From the NCBI RefSeq assembly GCF_002101595.1, contig NZ_LQOM01000048.1:1-64000 (forward strand): 64,000 nt of DNA. Direction: 5' to 3'. Shown here in pieces: positions 28,246-36,332 of this stretch. Positions within the stretch are counted from its first letter, which is position 1. Every line of letters begins with the position of its first letter. The notes under the pieces were generated by a model. It saw nothing but the letters and a program-made list of their open reading frames with translations. It made no database searches and was not told the DNA's origin. The translations under genes and the position numbers were made by a program. The DNA comes from Mycobacterium celatum (GTDB lineage: Bacteria > Actinomycetota > Actinomycetes > Mycobacteriales > Mycobacteriaceae).

Positions 28246-28767
28246 TCAGAGGACCAGCAGCATGCGCGAGTTGCCCAGGATGTTCGGTTTGACGTAGCTC
28301 AGGTCGAGGAACTCGGCGACACCGATGTCGTAGGAGCGGCACATCTCCTCGAAGACTTCGGCGGTCACCGGGGTGCCCTCGATTTCGGTGAAGCCGTGCT
28401 TGCCGAAGAACTCGGTCTCGAAGGTCAATACGAACAGCCGCTTCAGCTCGAGGTCGCGCGCCACGTCGAGCAGCCGGTCGACGATGGCATGCCCGATGCC
28501 GCGGCCGGTCATGGCGGGGTCGACGGCGACAGTGCGCACCTCGCCGAGATCGGACCACAGCACGTGCAACGCCCCGCAGCCGACGACCTCGCCCTCGTGC
28601 TCGGCCACCCAGAACTCCTGAACGGACTCATACAGCGTCACCAGGTTCTTTTCCAGCAAGATCTTGCCGGCATAGGTGTCCACGAGCCGCTTGATCGCAG
28701 GGACGTCGGAGGTTCGCGCGCGACGAACCACCGCCCGTTGGGCCTGCGGATCGCCCACTGCGTTCAC
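28246..28767 (-). CDS. argA: Amino-acid N-acetyltransferase (Rv2747-like)
   Basis: This GNAT-fold enzyme acetylates glutamate (and glutamine in the M. tuberculosis protein) at the start of arginine synthesis. The 173-residue product has VVRRARTSDVPAIKRLVDTY at the N-terminus, the acetyl-CoA loop TGRGIGHAIVDRLL, and the conserved FGKHGFTEIEGTPV. It ends SYVKPNILGNSRMLLVL as in the M. tuberculosis enzyme. The frame is open to 28806, but the GTG at 28767 keeps space for a promoter to the divergent pgsA3 gene and gives the expected length; the ribosome-binding site is weak, so the start is uncertain by a few codons. Confidence 0.92.
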   Translation of the reverse strand: MNAVGDPQAQRAVVRRARTSDVPAIKRLVDTYAGKILLEKNLVTLYESVQEFWVAEHEGEVVGCGALHVLWSDLGEVRTVAVDPAMTGRGIGHAIVDRLLDVARDLELKRLFVLTFETEFFGKHGFTEIEGTPVTAEVFEEMCRSYDIGVAEFLDLSYVKPNILGNSRMLLVL

Positions 28768-28817
28768 GGGTTGCAGAGTATCGGTTTCGGCCCTTCGGCT
28801 GATCAACCGATATTCTG

Positions 28818-29420
28818 ATGGCCGTGTCGGGACAGCCTCAAACCGGTCCGCTGGTCCGGCGTGTCCGCGTCACCAATCTTGCGAACATGCTGACGCTACT
28901 GCGATTGGTGCTGGTTCCGATCTTCCTGCTGGCGCTGTTCGCCGGCGACGGGCACCAAACCCCAAGTCGCATCGTGGCTTTCGTGATTTTTGTGGTGGCC
29001 GTGGTCACCGATCGGTTCGACGGCGCGCTGGCCCGCAACTACGGGATGGTCACCGAATTCGGCGCGTTGGCCGACCCGATTGCGGACAAGACGTTGATCG
29101 GCGCGGCGCTGATCGGGCTGTCGATGCTCGGCGACCTGCCGTGGTGGGTCACCGTGCTGATCCTGGTCCGCGAGGTCGGTATCACCACGTTGCGGTTCGC
29201 CGTGCTGCGTCGCGGCGTGATTCCGGCCAGCCGGGGCGGCAAGCTCAAAACCCTGGTGCAGGCGATCGCGATCGGGCTATTCGTGCTGCCGCTGTCCGGA
29301 TCGTGGCATGTGACGGCGTCGGTGGTGATGGCGGCGGCCATCGTGCTGACCGTGGTCACCGGTGTGGACTACGTCGCATCCGCGGTGCGGGACGTTCGCG
29401 GACGATCAACGGCCCCGTAG
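28818..29420 (+). CDS. pgsA3: CDP-diacylglycerol--glycerol-3-phosphate 3-phosphatidyltransferase-like protein
   Basis: A 200-residue CDP-alcohol phosphotransferase with four or more membrane helices. The full family signature D-x2-DG-x2-AR-x8-G-x3-D-x3-D is visible as DRFDGALARNYGMVTEF followed by GALADPIAD (about residues 57-82). By family it would make phosphatidylglycerol phosphate in the membrane; the M. tuberculosis equivalent is pgsA3 (Rv2746c). It lies immediately upstream of clgR on the same strand, with the clgR promoter beginning after its stop. Confidence 0.93.
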   Translation: MAVSGQPQTGPLVRRVRVTNLANMLTLLRLVLVPIFLLALFAGDGHQTPSRIVAFVIFVVAVVTDRFDGALARNYGMVTEFGALADPIADKTLIGAALIGLSMLGDLPWWVTVLILVREVGITTLRFAVLRRGVIPASRGGKLKTLVQAIAIGLFVLPLSGSWHVTASVVMAAAIVLTVVTGVDYVASAVRDVRGRSTAP

Positions 29421-29423
29421 ATG

Positions 29424-29451
29424 GGGAACCAATCCGCGGCCCGGTGGCGTT
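29424..29451 (+). promoter_or_regulatory. SigE-type promoter for clgR
   Basis: GGGAACC at 29424-29430 and CGTT at 29448-29451 are separated by 17 bases. This fits the mycobacterial extracytoplasmic sigma-factor E pattern (GGAACC, about 16-17 bases, CGTT). It sits 41 bases before the clgR ATG. In M. tuberculosis clgR and psp transcription depends on SigE, so the assignment is consistent. Confidence 0.6.
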
Positions 29452-29492
29452 GACCTAGTTGACCACTGTCAAGCCGGACCGAGGGGAGCACA

Positions 29493-29819
29493 ATGCCGTC
29501 ACTGCTGCGAGAGGTCATCGGCGACGTGCTGCGCCGGGCCCGGACTTCGCAAGGCCGCACCCTTCGTGAGGTGTCCGACGCGGCACGCGTCAGCCTCGGA
29601 TACCTGTCCGAGGTGGAGCGGGGCCGCAAGGAGGCGTCCAGCGAGCTGCTGAACGCGATCTGCGACGCCCTGGACGTCTCGCTCTCGGAGCTGCTGGTCG
29701 ACGCCGGCGAGCAGCTGGCTCGTCAGGAGCCCGCCAAGGCCTCCGCGCTCAGCGCGGCCAACATCGATCCCGACACCAAGGTCGTTATCCCGCCGGTGGT
29801 CTCGCTGGCTATTGCCTGA
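29493..29819 (+). CDS. clgR: Transcriptional regulator ClgR
   Basis: A 108-residue XRE-type regulator with an HTH core from about residue 10 to 65 (TSQGRTLREVSDAARVSLGY, then LSEVERGRKEASSELL). ClgR activates clp protease genes and the psp locus in actinobacteria. The C-terminus ends KVVIPPVVSLAIA; hydrophobic C-termini of this kind make ClgR a substrate of the Clp protease it controls (family knowledge). It has GAGGGGAGCA before the ATG. It is followed by pspA and pspM, giving the mycobacterial envelope-stress module. Confidence 0.95.
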   Translation: MPSLLREVIGDVLRRARTSQGRTLREVSDAARVSLGYLSEVERGRKEASSELLNAICDALDVSLSELLVDAGEQLARQEPAKASALSAANIDPDTKVVIPPVVSLAIA

Positions 29820-29904
29820 CGCACGCTCAACAAGGGTGCGGCGATCGACGCAGACCCGATAAATTGGCGGCAGTAGTCCATCAATCCGAAGGCGGAGCTC
29901 ACTT

Positions 29905-30726
29905 ATGGCCAATCCGTTCGTCAAAGGGTGGAAGTACCTCATGGCGTTGTTCAACGCCAAGATCGATGAGCACGCCGACCCCAAGGTGCAGATCCAGCAG
30001 GCCATCGAGGAAGCCCAGCGCACCCATCAGGCGCTGACGCAGCAGGCTGCGCAGGTGATCGGCAACCAGCGTCAGCTCGAGATGCGGTTGAACCGGCAGC
30101 TGGCCGACATCGAAAAGCTTCAGGTCAATGTGCGCCAGGCGCTGACGTTGGCGGACCAGGCCACGGCCGCCGGAGACACCACGAAGGCCACCGAGTACAA
30201 CAACGCCGCCGAGGCGTTCGCGGCCCAGCTCGTGACCGCCGAGCAGAGCGTCGAAGACCTCAAGGGCTTACATGACCAGGCGCTGCAGGCCGCGGCGCAA
30301 GCCAAGAAGGCCGTCGAGCAGAACGCGATGGTGCTCCAGCAGAAGATCGCCGAGCGCACCAAGCTGCTCAGCCAGCTCGAGCAGGCCAAGATGCAGGAGC
30401 AGGTCAGCGCGTCGCTGCGGTCGATGAGCGAGCTGGCCGCCCCGGGCAACACGCCGAGCCTCGACGAGGTGCGCGACAAGATCGAACGCCGCTACGCCAA
30501 TGCGATGGGCGAGGCCGAATTGGCGCAGAACTCGGTTCAGGGCCGCATGCTCGAGGTCGAGCAGGCCAGCGTGCAGATGGCCGGGCACTCGCGGCTGGAG
30601 CAGATCCGCGCGTCGATGCGAGGTGAGGCGCTGCCGGCCGGTGGTTCCGGCAATGCGGCCACACCGGCCACTCCGGCGACCGCCGCCGACGCCGCTGCGG
30701 CCGAGAAACCCCTCGGTCAGCAGTAG
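29905..30726 (+). CDS. pspA: PspA/IM30 family protein (35-kDa antigen)
   Basis: The 273-residue protein is PspA-like: a short amphipathic N-terminus (MANPFVKGWKYLMALFNAKI) followed by a long coiled coil to about residue 220 (QQAIEEAQRTHQALTQQAAQ and similar), and a proline/alanine-rich tail. It binds stressed inner membrane to preserve integrity and, in mycobacteria, sequesters ClgR. It corresponds to Rv2744c, the 35-kDa antigen. It lies 85 bases after clgR and two bases before pspM, so it belongs to the clgR-psp unit. Confidence 0.95.
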   Translation: MANPFVKGWKYLMALFNAKIDEHADPKVQIQQAIEEAQRTHQALTQQAAQVIGNQRQLEMRLNRQLADIEKLQVNVRQALTLADQATAAGDTTKATEYNNAAEAFAAQLVTAEQSVEDLKGLHDQALQAAAQAKKAVEQNAMVLQQKIAERTKLLSQLEQAKMQEQVSASLRSMSELAAPGNTPSLDEVRDKIERRYANAMGEAELAQNSVQGRMLEVEQASVQMAGHSRLEQIRASMRGEALPAGGSGNAATPATPATAADAAAAEKPLGQQ

Positions 30727-30728
30727 CG

Positions 30729-31553
30729 ATGGCGGTGAAATCGGGTCAGAGCGCCGCCGGGTCGTGGCGCTCGGTCTTGCAGCATTGGTTCGATGTCGCC
30801 ACCGACCTGTCCGACTTGGTGGCGCGAAAGATCAACGCCGCCACCGATCCTCGAGCCCGGCTGCTGCGCCGACGCCGTCGCGCGTTGCGGTGGGGGCTGA
30901 TCTTCGCCGGCGCATGCGTGTTCTGGGCGGTGGTGACGGTGTTGCTGGCGGCCTGGGGATGGTTCGCGCTGCTGCTGGTCATCACCGGCTCGATTGCGGT
31001 GGGTGCGGCGATTCCGGCGACGCTGTTGCTGCTGCGCTACCGGTGGCTGCGGTCGGTGCCGGTACCGACCCAGCGGCCAGCGAGTAGCCGCCGGCTGCCG
31101 CCACCGGGTTCGGCGGCGCGACCCGCGATGTTCGCGCTCGGCGCGTCCGAACGCGGACTGTTTTCGCTGCTGGGTGTGATGGAACGCGGAAACATGTTGC
31201 CGGTGGCCGAGATTCGGGATCTCACTGCCGCGGCCAACCGGACCGCCGCAGCCATGGCGGCCACCGCGGCGGAGGTGGTGTCGATGGAGCGGGCGGTGCA
31301 GTCCGCTCCGCAGTCCCGATCCCATTTGGTGCCGACGATCAACGCGTTCACCACGCAGTTGAGCACTGGGGTGCGCCAGTACAACGAAATGGTCACCGCC
31401 GCAGCGCAATTGGTGTCCGCGGCGAACGGCGACTCCGGTGTGACGACGCCGATGTCACAGCAGCGTTATCGCGACGAGCTGGTGGGTGCGACGGATCGGC
31501 TGCTCGGTTGGGCGCAGGCCTTCGACGAACTCGGCGGGCTGCCGCGAGCTTAG
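30729..31553 (+). CDS. pspM: Phage-shock envelope-stress membrane protein PspM (Rv2743c-like)
   Basis: The 274-residue protein has two adjacent membrane helices at about residues 55-75 and 78-100 (GLIFAGACVFWAVVTVLLAA and FALLLVITGSIAVGAAIPA) after a basic N-terminus. A long soluble helical C-terminal region follows, with repeated alanine-rich segments. It is the equivalent of Rv2743c, the integral membrane partner of PspA in mycobacteria. The fourth member of the M. tuberculosis operon, PspN (Rv2742c), is not found downstream; instead a convergent DUF5313 gene overlaps the last four bases. Confidence 0.88.
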   Translation: MAVKSGQSAAGSWRSVLQHWFDVATDLSDLVARKINAATDPRARLLRRRRRALRWGLIFAGACVFWAVVTVLLAAWGWFALLLVITGSIAVGAAIPATLLLLRYRWLRSVPVPTQRPASSRRLPPPGSAARPAMFALGASERGLFSLLGVMERGNMLPVAEIRDLTAAANRTAAAMAATAAEVVSMERAVQSAPQSRSHLVPTINAFTTQLSTGVRQYNEMVTAAAQLVSAANGDSGVTTPMSQQRYRDELVGATDRLLGWAQAFDELGGLPRA

Positions 31554-31960
31554 ACGTCGTGGCTGCGGTACTCGGCTGAATCGGGGCGAGGGCCGAAGCG
31601 CTCGGCATAGCGCCGGTGCATGTCGGCGTCGCGTTCCCGGCGGCGCTCGTCGACCAGATCCGGGTCCAGGCCGTGCATCCGCAGCATGTGGCGGCGCCAC
31701 ACCTTGTTCAGCGCATGCGAGAAGTACACGAACGGGATCAGAATCGGCAGCGTCATGCCCAGGTGGACGTCCAGCGTCGTCGGGATCAGCCAGAACGGGG
31801 CGAGCACCAACACCGCCGGGACCGCGACCCGAACCATCATCCGGACGGTGGCGCCCTTGCCGGCCAGGTCGTTGCGAACCCAGTCCCGCATCGAGTCGGG
31901 CAGCGGATGCCCGTAGCAGTACCGGATGTACTGGATGACGCCCGGCCGGTTGTCGCTCAT
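31550..31960 (-). CDS. DUF5313 family membrane protein
   Basis: The 136-residue product begins with PGVIQYIRYCYGHPLPDSMR, DWVRNDLAGKGA, the conserved opening of DUF5313 proteins. It contains two membrane helices at about residues 45-62 and 68-86, then a charged tail with RRERDADMHRRYAERFG. The function is unknown. It overlaps the pspM stop by four bases in convergent orientation and lies eight bases after the epoxide hydrolase gene on the same strand as that gene. Confidence 0.82.
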   Translation of the reverse strand: MSDNRPGVIQYIRYCYGHPLPDSMRDWVRNDLAGKGATVRMMVRVAVPAVLVLAPFWLIPTTLDVHLGMTLPILIPFVYFSHALNKVWRRHMLRMHGLDPDLVDERRRERDADMHRRYAERFGPRPDSAEYRSHDV

Positions 31961-31968
31961 CGGTGTCC

Positions 31969-32391
31969 TTAGAAAGATGCCCGCAGCGACGGGACCACCA
32001 ACGCGGCCAGGCCGCGCGCCGTCGCCTTGAACATGTCGAAGAAGTCGAAGTAGTCGCGCCAGAGGGTGATTTGGCCGTCGTGCACTTCGAACACGCCGCA
32101 GACCCAGAACTGCAGCCGCAATGGCCCGAAGGTCAGCGCATCGGTGCGCTCGGTCAGCACCGCAGCGCCGTCGGCGGCGATCCGGTGGATCTTCACGTCG
32201 AAGCCGGCTCGGCCCTCCATCCGCCGGAACAGCTTCATTGCGCGGTGCCGGCCGTAGATGGTCGGAAGCCCGACGTTCTGATACACCAGGTCGTCGGCCA
32301 ATGCGGCGTTCGCGGTGTCGAAGTCCTCGTCGGCCAGCGCGTTCAGGAAGACCTCGACCGTGCGGGTGTTCTCAAGGGTTTGCTCGGTCAT
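31969..32391 (-). CDS. ephG: Limonene-1,2-epoxide hydrolase family protein
   Basis: A 140-residue NTF2-like protein of the limonene-epoxide-hydrolase family (Rv2740, EphG). It hydrolyses lipophilic epoxides, and the M. tuberculosis enzyme has been linked to sterol-like epoxides. The buried catalytic network of Asp-Arg-Asp is represented by the TERTDALTFG and LWRDYFDFFDM segments, with Tyr and Asn in DLVYQNVGLPTIYG. It is divergent from the glycosyltransferase gene, with about 32 bases between the starts. Confidence 0.92.
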   Translation of the reverse strand: MTEQTLENTRTVEVFLNALADEDFDTANAALADDLVYQNVGLPTIYGRHRAMKLFRRMEGRAGFDVKIHRIAADGAAVLTERTDALTFGPLRLQFWVCGVFEVHDGQITLWRDYFDFFDMFKATARGLAALVVPSLRASF

Positions 32392-32423
32392 GGTTGCCAG
32401 CGTAGCTGTGGCACGGTAGGTCC

Positions 32424-33590
32424 ATGCGCGTCGCCGTCGTCGCCGGGCCGGACCCGGGGCACTCGTTTCCCGCGATCGCGTTGTGCCAACGGCTCATTGC
32501 CGCTGGCGACACGCCGGTACTGCTCACCGGAACCGAATGGCTCGACGCCGCCCGCGCCGCCGGCGTGCAGGCCGTCGAGCTGGCCGGGCTCGACCCCACC
32601 GACGCCGACGACGACCGCGACGCCGGCGCCAAGATCCACCAGCGCGCCGCGCGAATGGCCGTGCTCAACATCGGCCCGCTGCGCGACCTGGCTCCGGACC
32701 TGGTGGTGTCCGACGTGATCACGGCCTGCGGCGGGATGGCCGCCGAACTGTTGGGCATCCCGTGGATCGAACTCAACCCGCATCCCCTGTATTTGCCGTC
32801 GAAGGGCCTGCCGCCGTTGGGCAGCGGCCTGGCGCCGGGCACCGGAATCCGCGGCCGGCTGCGCGATTCGGTGATGCGGGCGCTGACCGCGCGGTCCTGG
32901 CGCGCCGGTTTGAAGCAGCGCGCGGCGGTCCGCGTCGAAATCGGCCTGCCGGCCCGGGACCCGGGACCGCTGCGGCGGCTGATCGCCACCCTGCCCGCGC
33001 TGGAGGTGCCCCGCCCGGACTGGCCGGCCGAAGCCGTCCTGGTCGGGCCGCTGCACTTCGAGCCGACCGACCAGGTGCTGCCGATCCCGCCCGGATCCGG
33101 GCCGGTCGTGGTGGTGGCACCGTCGACGGCGTTGACGGGGACGCGCGGGATGGCGCAAACCGCGCTGGACTGCCTGGTGCCCGGAGCGGGCCTGCCCGCG
33201 GACGCGCGGGTGGTGGTGTCGCGGCTCAACGGCCCCGAGCTGAGTGTGCCGGACTGGGCCGTCGTCGGGCTCGGACGCCAGGACGCGCTGCTGGCACACG
33301 CCGACCTGGTGGTGTGCGGCGGCGGGCACGGGATGGTGGCCAAGACGCTGCTCGCCGGCGTGCCGCTGGTGGTGGTCCCCGGTGGCGGCGACCAGTGGGA
33401 GATGGCCAATCGGGTGGCGCGGCAGGGCAGCGGGAAACTGATCCGGCCGCTGACCGCCGAGGCGCTGGTCGCCGCGGTCGGTGAGGTGTTGTCGACGCCC
33501 GGCTACCGCGAGGCCGCCCGACGGGCCGCGGCCAGCATTGCCGAGGTTGCCGATCCGGTGCAGGTGTGTCGCCAAGCGCTCGCTGGGTAA
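32424..33590 (+). CDS. Glycosyltransferase, UGT/MGT type (Rv2739c-like)
   Basis: A 388-residue GT-B glycosyltransferase of family GT1 type. The N-terminal acceptor half starts MRVAVVAGPDPGHSFPAIAL. The C-terminal donor half carries the sugar-nucleotide motif VVCGGGHGMVAKTLLAGVPL, then PGGGDQWEMANRV. The length equals that of Rv2739c. The acceptor and sugar are unknown; related enzymes glycosylate lipids or small secondary metabolites. It precedes the DUF3046 gene by ten bases on the same strand. Confidence 0.92.
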   Translation: MRVAVVAGPDPGHSFPAIALCQRLIAAGDTPVLLTGTEWLDAARAAGVQAVELAGLDPTDADDDRDAGAKIHQRAARMAVLNIGPLRDLAPDLVVSDVITACGGMAAELLGIPWIELNPHPLYLPSKGLPPLGSGLAPGTGIRGRLRDSVMRALTARSWRAGLKQRAAVRVEIGLPARDPGPLRRLIATLPALEVPRPDWPAEAVLVGPLHFEPTDQVLPIPPGSGPVVVVAPSTALTGTRGMAQTALDCLVPGAGLPADARVVVSRLNGPELSVPDWAVVGLGRQDALLAHADLVVCGGGHGMVAKTLLAGVPLVVVPGGGDQWEMANRVARQGSGKLIRPLTAEALVAAVGEVLSTPGYREAARRAAASIAEVADPVQVCRQALAG

Positions 33591-33600
33591 TTTGTAGCGG

Positions 33601-33795
33601 GTGCGGCTGACGGAGTTTCACGAGCGGGTCACCTTGCGATTCGGCGCCGCCTACGGCGCCTCGGTGCTGACCGATCATGTGCTGAGCGGGTTCGGCGGGC
33701 GCACCGCCGCGCAGGCGATCGAGGACGGGGTGGACCCGCGCGACGTGTGGCGGGCACTGTGCGTCGACTTCGACGTTCCCCGCGAGCAGTGGTGA
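33601..33795 (+). CDS. DUF3046 family protein (Rv2738c-like)
   Basis: A 64-residue protein that fills almost the entire DUF3046 domain: LTEFHERVTLRFGAAYGASV, DHVLSGFGGRTAAQAIEDG and VWRALCVDFDVP. It is a small helical actinobacterial protein, almost always encoded close to recA. It starts with GTG at 33601. The function is unknown. In M. tuberculosis recA follows; here the PE/PPE genes and a Clp-N gene lie in between. Confidence 0.9.
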   Translation: MRLTEFHERVTLRFGAAYGASVLTDHVLSGFGGRTAAQAIEDGVDPRDVWRALCVDFDVPREQW

Positions 33796-33944
33796 GGGCT
33801 TGCCGGCACCCGTTAAAAATCCGTAAGGATTGGCATCCCTTCCGTCAAGAACCCGTATCGGTTAACTCCGCTGTCACAATCGCCTGCTAGCGCGGCCTAA
33901 CCTCTGAATCGGGTTGGTACCCAACATCATTGAGGAGGAGCGTT

Positions 33945-34229
33945 ATGCCTTTGGCAACTATTCAGCCGAAAACCCTGGCAGCGGCGGCTGTCAATTTGCA
34001 GGGGATCGGCTCGGCACTGGCCGCTGGGAACGCGGCCGCCGCCGTCCCGACAACCAGGCTGATTCCGGCCGCCGCCGACGAGGTGTCGGCCCTGACCGCA
34101 ACGCAATTCGCCGTGCACGGCGCGACGTATCAGGAGGTCAGCGCGCAGGCGGCCGCGATCCATCACATGTTCACGGCTCTCATGTCGGCGGGTGCAGCTA
34201 TGAGTGAGAAGAAGTCATGTCTTTCGTGA
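33945..34229 (+). CDS. PE family protein, single-domain
   Basis: The 94-residue product is essentially just a PE domain: two long alanine-rich helices with the conserved block IPAAADEVSALTATQFAVHG and AQAAAIHHMFTALM. The N-terminus MPLATIQPKTLAAAAVNLQG differs from the classical MSFV start. The ATG at 33945 is chosen because GAGGAGGAG lies just upstream; a GTG at 33930 is rejected. It overlaps the next PE gene by 13 bases. PE proteins pair with PPE proteins and are exported by ESX systems, here probably ESX-5 (inference). Confidence 0.85.
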   Translation: MPLATIQPKTLAAAAVNLQGIGSALAAGNAAAAVPTTRLIPAAADEVSALTATQFAVHGATYQEVSAQAAAIHHMFTALMSAGAAMSEKKSCLS

Positions 34230-35059
34230 CGACCGCGCCCGAAGCGCTGACCGCTGCCGCGGGCAAACTGGAAGGTATCGGCTCGGGGGTCGCCGCCCAG
34301 AACGCGTCTGCTGCGGCCCCGACCACGGGCGTGATCCCCGCCGCGGCCGATGAGGTGTCGGCGCTGCAGGCGACGCAGTTCGCGGCATACGGCACGCTCT
34401 ACCAGTCCGTCAGCGCACAAGCCCAAGCGATCCACGAGATGTTCGTGAACACCCTGGCGACGAGCGCCGGTTCGTACGGTGCCACGGAGGCCGCCAACGC
34501 GGCCGCGGCGGCCGCACCGGGTTCGGGGATTCTCGGCTTTTTCACCGGGGAGGGTCAGTACGGGCTCCTGCCCGCTGCGGCGAGCAACGGCGCCATTCTC
34601 GGGGCCATGCAGGTGGGCAATTTCGGCTCCGCGGCGTCGGACCTGCTGCAGCTGGGCAGCTCCGGCTTCCTCGCTCCCGGGGCACTGAGTTCCCCCGAGG
34701 CGTCAGGTGCCGGGGCCGCCGCTTCGGGCGTCGGTGCACCGGCGGCAGGAGCGGTCGGGTCGCCGGCTCCGGCCGGCGTCGGTGCTGCGCCGGTGCTGGC
34801 GGCTGCGGGCCGGGCCTCCTCGGTCGGCGCCATGTCGGTGCCGCCGAGTTGGGCCGGGGAAGCCGCGGCGGCGGCCGGCCCTGCCCCGGCGACGGTGGCG
34901 GGGGCCGGCTGGACCGCACCCGCCCCACAAGGCACGCCAGTGGCCACCATGCCGGCCGGGATGCCGGCGGTGGCGTCGGCCGAGCGTGGCGGCTTCGGCT
35001 TCGGGGCGCCCCGCTACGGCGTCAAGCCGACCGTGATGCCCAAGCCGGCAGTCGTCTAG
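34217..35059 (+). CDS. PE family protein with a PPE-SVP-like C-terminal region
   Basis: The 280-residue protein begins with a classical PE domain (MSFVTTAPEALTAAAGKLEG, then VIPAAADEVSALQATQFAAY, to about residue 85). A linker follows, with PGSGILGFFTGEGQYGLLPA. Residues 195-280 look like the C-terminus of a PPE-SVP protein: GAMSVPPSW at 204-212, GWTAPAPQ, and PAGMPAVASA, RGGFGFGAPRYG, KPTVMPK at the end. The neighbouring PPE protein has an almost identical end. PE and PPE-SVP parts are normally on different proteins, so this is a chimeric layout. It is probably exported as part of the PE-PE-PPE set. Confidence 0.85.
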   Translation: MSFVTTAPEALTAAAGKLEGIGSGVAAQNASAAAPTTGVIPAAADEVSALQATQFAAYGTLYQSVSAQAQAIHEMFVNTLATSAGSYGATEAANAAAAAAPGSGILGFFTGEGQYGLLPAAASNGAILGAMQVGNFGSAASDLLQLGSSGFLAPGALSSPEASGAGAAASGVGAPAAGAVGSPAPAGVGAAPVLAAAGRASSVGAMSVPPSWAGEAAAAAGPAPATVAGAGWTAPAPQGTPVATMPAGMPAVASAERGGFGFGAPRYGVKPTVMPKPAVV

Positions 35060-35105
35060 CGCTTGCCGACAACCAAATCGCTTGTCAAAGAATGGGATTG
35101 AACAG

Positions 35106-36293
35106 ATGGATTTTGCAGCATTGCCCCCTGAGATCAACTCCGCACGGATGTACGCTGGCGCGGGGGCGGGGCCGATGATGGCCGCCGCGGCCGCATGGAA
35201 CAGCCTGGCCGCCGAATTGGGTTCTGCGGCGTCGTCGTATCAGGCGGTGATCACCGGGCTGACCGGCGGACAGTGGCTGGGCCGGGCGTCGGCGTCGATG
35301 GCCGCCGCCGCGGCGCCCTATGTCGCGTGGATGAGTTCCACAGCGGCGGCCGCAGAGCACGCGGCCGGCCAGGCGATGGCGTCGGCAGCCGCCTTCGAAG
35401 CGGCCTTCGCGATGACGGTGCCTCCGCCGGTGATCGCGGCCAACCGCGCTCAGTGGGCGGCACTGGTCGCGACCAACTTTCTGGGGCAGAACACGCCGGC
35501 GATCATGGCCACCGAGGCCCACTACGCCGAAATGTGGGCCCAAGACGCGGCCGCGATGTACGGCTACGCGGCAGCCTCGGCCAGCGCTGGAATGCTTCAA
35601 CCGCTGACGGCCCCGACCCCGAACACGAACCCGGCAGGGCTGGCCGGCCAGGCTGCCGCGGTCTCGGGCGCGGGCACACAGTCCGGCCTGTCGCAGCTGG
35701 TCTCCACGTTACCCAGCGCGGTGGGAGGGCTGGCCTCCCCGCTGCAGGCATCGGCCGCTTCGCCGGGCGGCTTCTTTTCTGATTTCATCAACTCGACGCA
35801 GAACATCGGAATCTGGAACTCGATCCAGACCTACTCGCAGGTGGCCGGCAACATCGCGGCGTGGAACATGTTCGCCGGCATCTCGGCCGGGGTCGGCCTG
35901 GCAAATGCCGAGGGTGCGGGACTCGGTCCTGTCGGCGGCGCAGCGGGTATGGCGCCACCCGCGGCGGCCGCGCCGGCGGCCTCGGCCGGTTTCGGTGCGG
36001 CGCCGGTATCGGCCGGCTTGGCCGGGGCGCCGGTGTCGGCGGGACTGGGTCAGGCTTCCTCGGTCGGCAGGTTGTCGGTGCCGGCCAGTTGGTCGGCGGC
36101 GACGCCGGCAGGCACCGGTTCGCCAACGCTGGCGGGCACCGGGTGGACGGCTGCGGCAGAAGAAGCCGCCCCGGTAGCCACCGTTCCGGCCGGGATGCCG
36201 GCGGTGGCCTCGGCCGGTCGCGGCGGCTTCGGCTTCGGCGCGCCGCGTTACGGCTTCAAGCCCACGGTCATGCCTAAGTCGGTCGTGGTCTGA
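35106..36293 (+). CDS. PPE family protein, SVP subfamily
   Basis: A 395-residue PPE protein. It starts MDFAALPPEINSARMYAGAG with the PPE motif at residues 7-9 and has the WxG-type turn GGQWLGRAS. The helical PPE domain runs to about residue 175 (MTVPPPVIAANRAQWAAL, NFLGQNTPAIMATEAHY, EMWAQDAAAMYGYAAAS). The SVP motif GRLSVPASW is at about 321-329, followed by PAGMPAVASAGRGGFGFGAP. A frame extension to 35082 (MSKNGIEQ) is rejected because the ATG at 35106 gives the canonical PPE start. It is the last gene of the PE-PE-PPE cluster and pairs with one of the PE proteins for export (family inference). Confidence 0.93.
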   Translation: MDFAALPPEINSARMYAGAGAGPMMAAAAAWNSLAAELGSAASSYQAVITGLTGGQWLGRASASMAAAAAPYVAWMSSTAAAAEHAAGQAMASAAAFEAAFAMTVPPPVIAANRAQWAALVATNFLGQNTPAIMATEAHYAEMWAQDAAAMYGYAAASASAGMLQPLTAPTPNTNPAGLAGQAAAVSGAGTQSGLSQLVSTLPSAVGGLASPLQASAASPGGFFSDFINSTQNIGIWNSIQTYSQVAGNIAAWNMFAGISAGVGLANAEGAGLGPVGGAAGMAPPAAAAPAASAGFGAAPVSAGLAGAPVSAGLGQASSVGRLSVPASWSAATPAGTGSPTLAGTGWTAAAEEAAPVATVPAGMPAVASAGRGGFGFGAPRYGFKPTVMPKSVVV

Positions 36294-36332
36294 TCCGCAA
36301 CCCTTTATGCCCGGCATGGGCATGATGGGTGA

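Noticed and set aside
26882..28558. A 558-codon minus-strand frame
   Set aside because: It runs antisense to the MFS gene and then through argA in a wrong frame; no protein-like composition.
33796..33944. Possible tRNA or small RNA between the DUF3046 and PE genes
   Set aside because: No cloverleaf or strong hairpin was seen; I found no tRNA or rRNA gene anywhere in the window.
34217..36293. Possible PGRS-type glycine-rich repeats in the PE/PPE genes
   Set aside because: The regions are alanine- and proline-rich without GGA/GGN tandem repeats, so these are not PE_PGRS genes.
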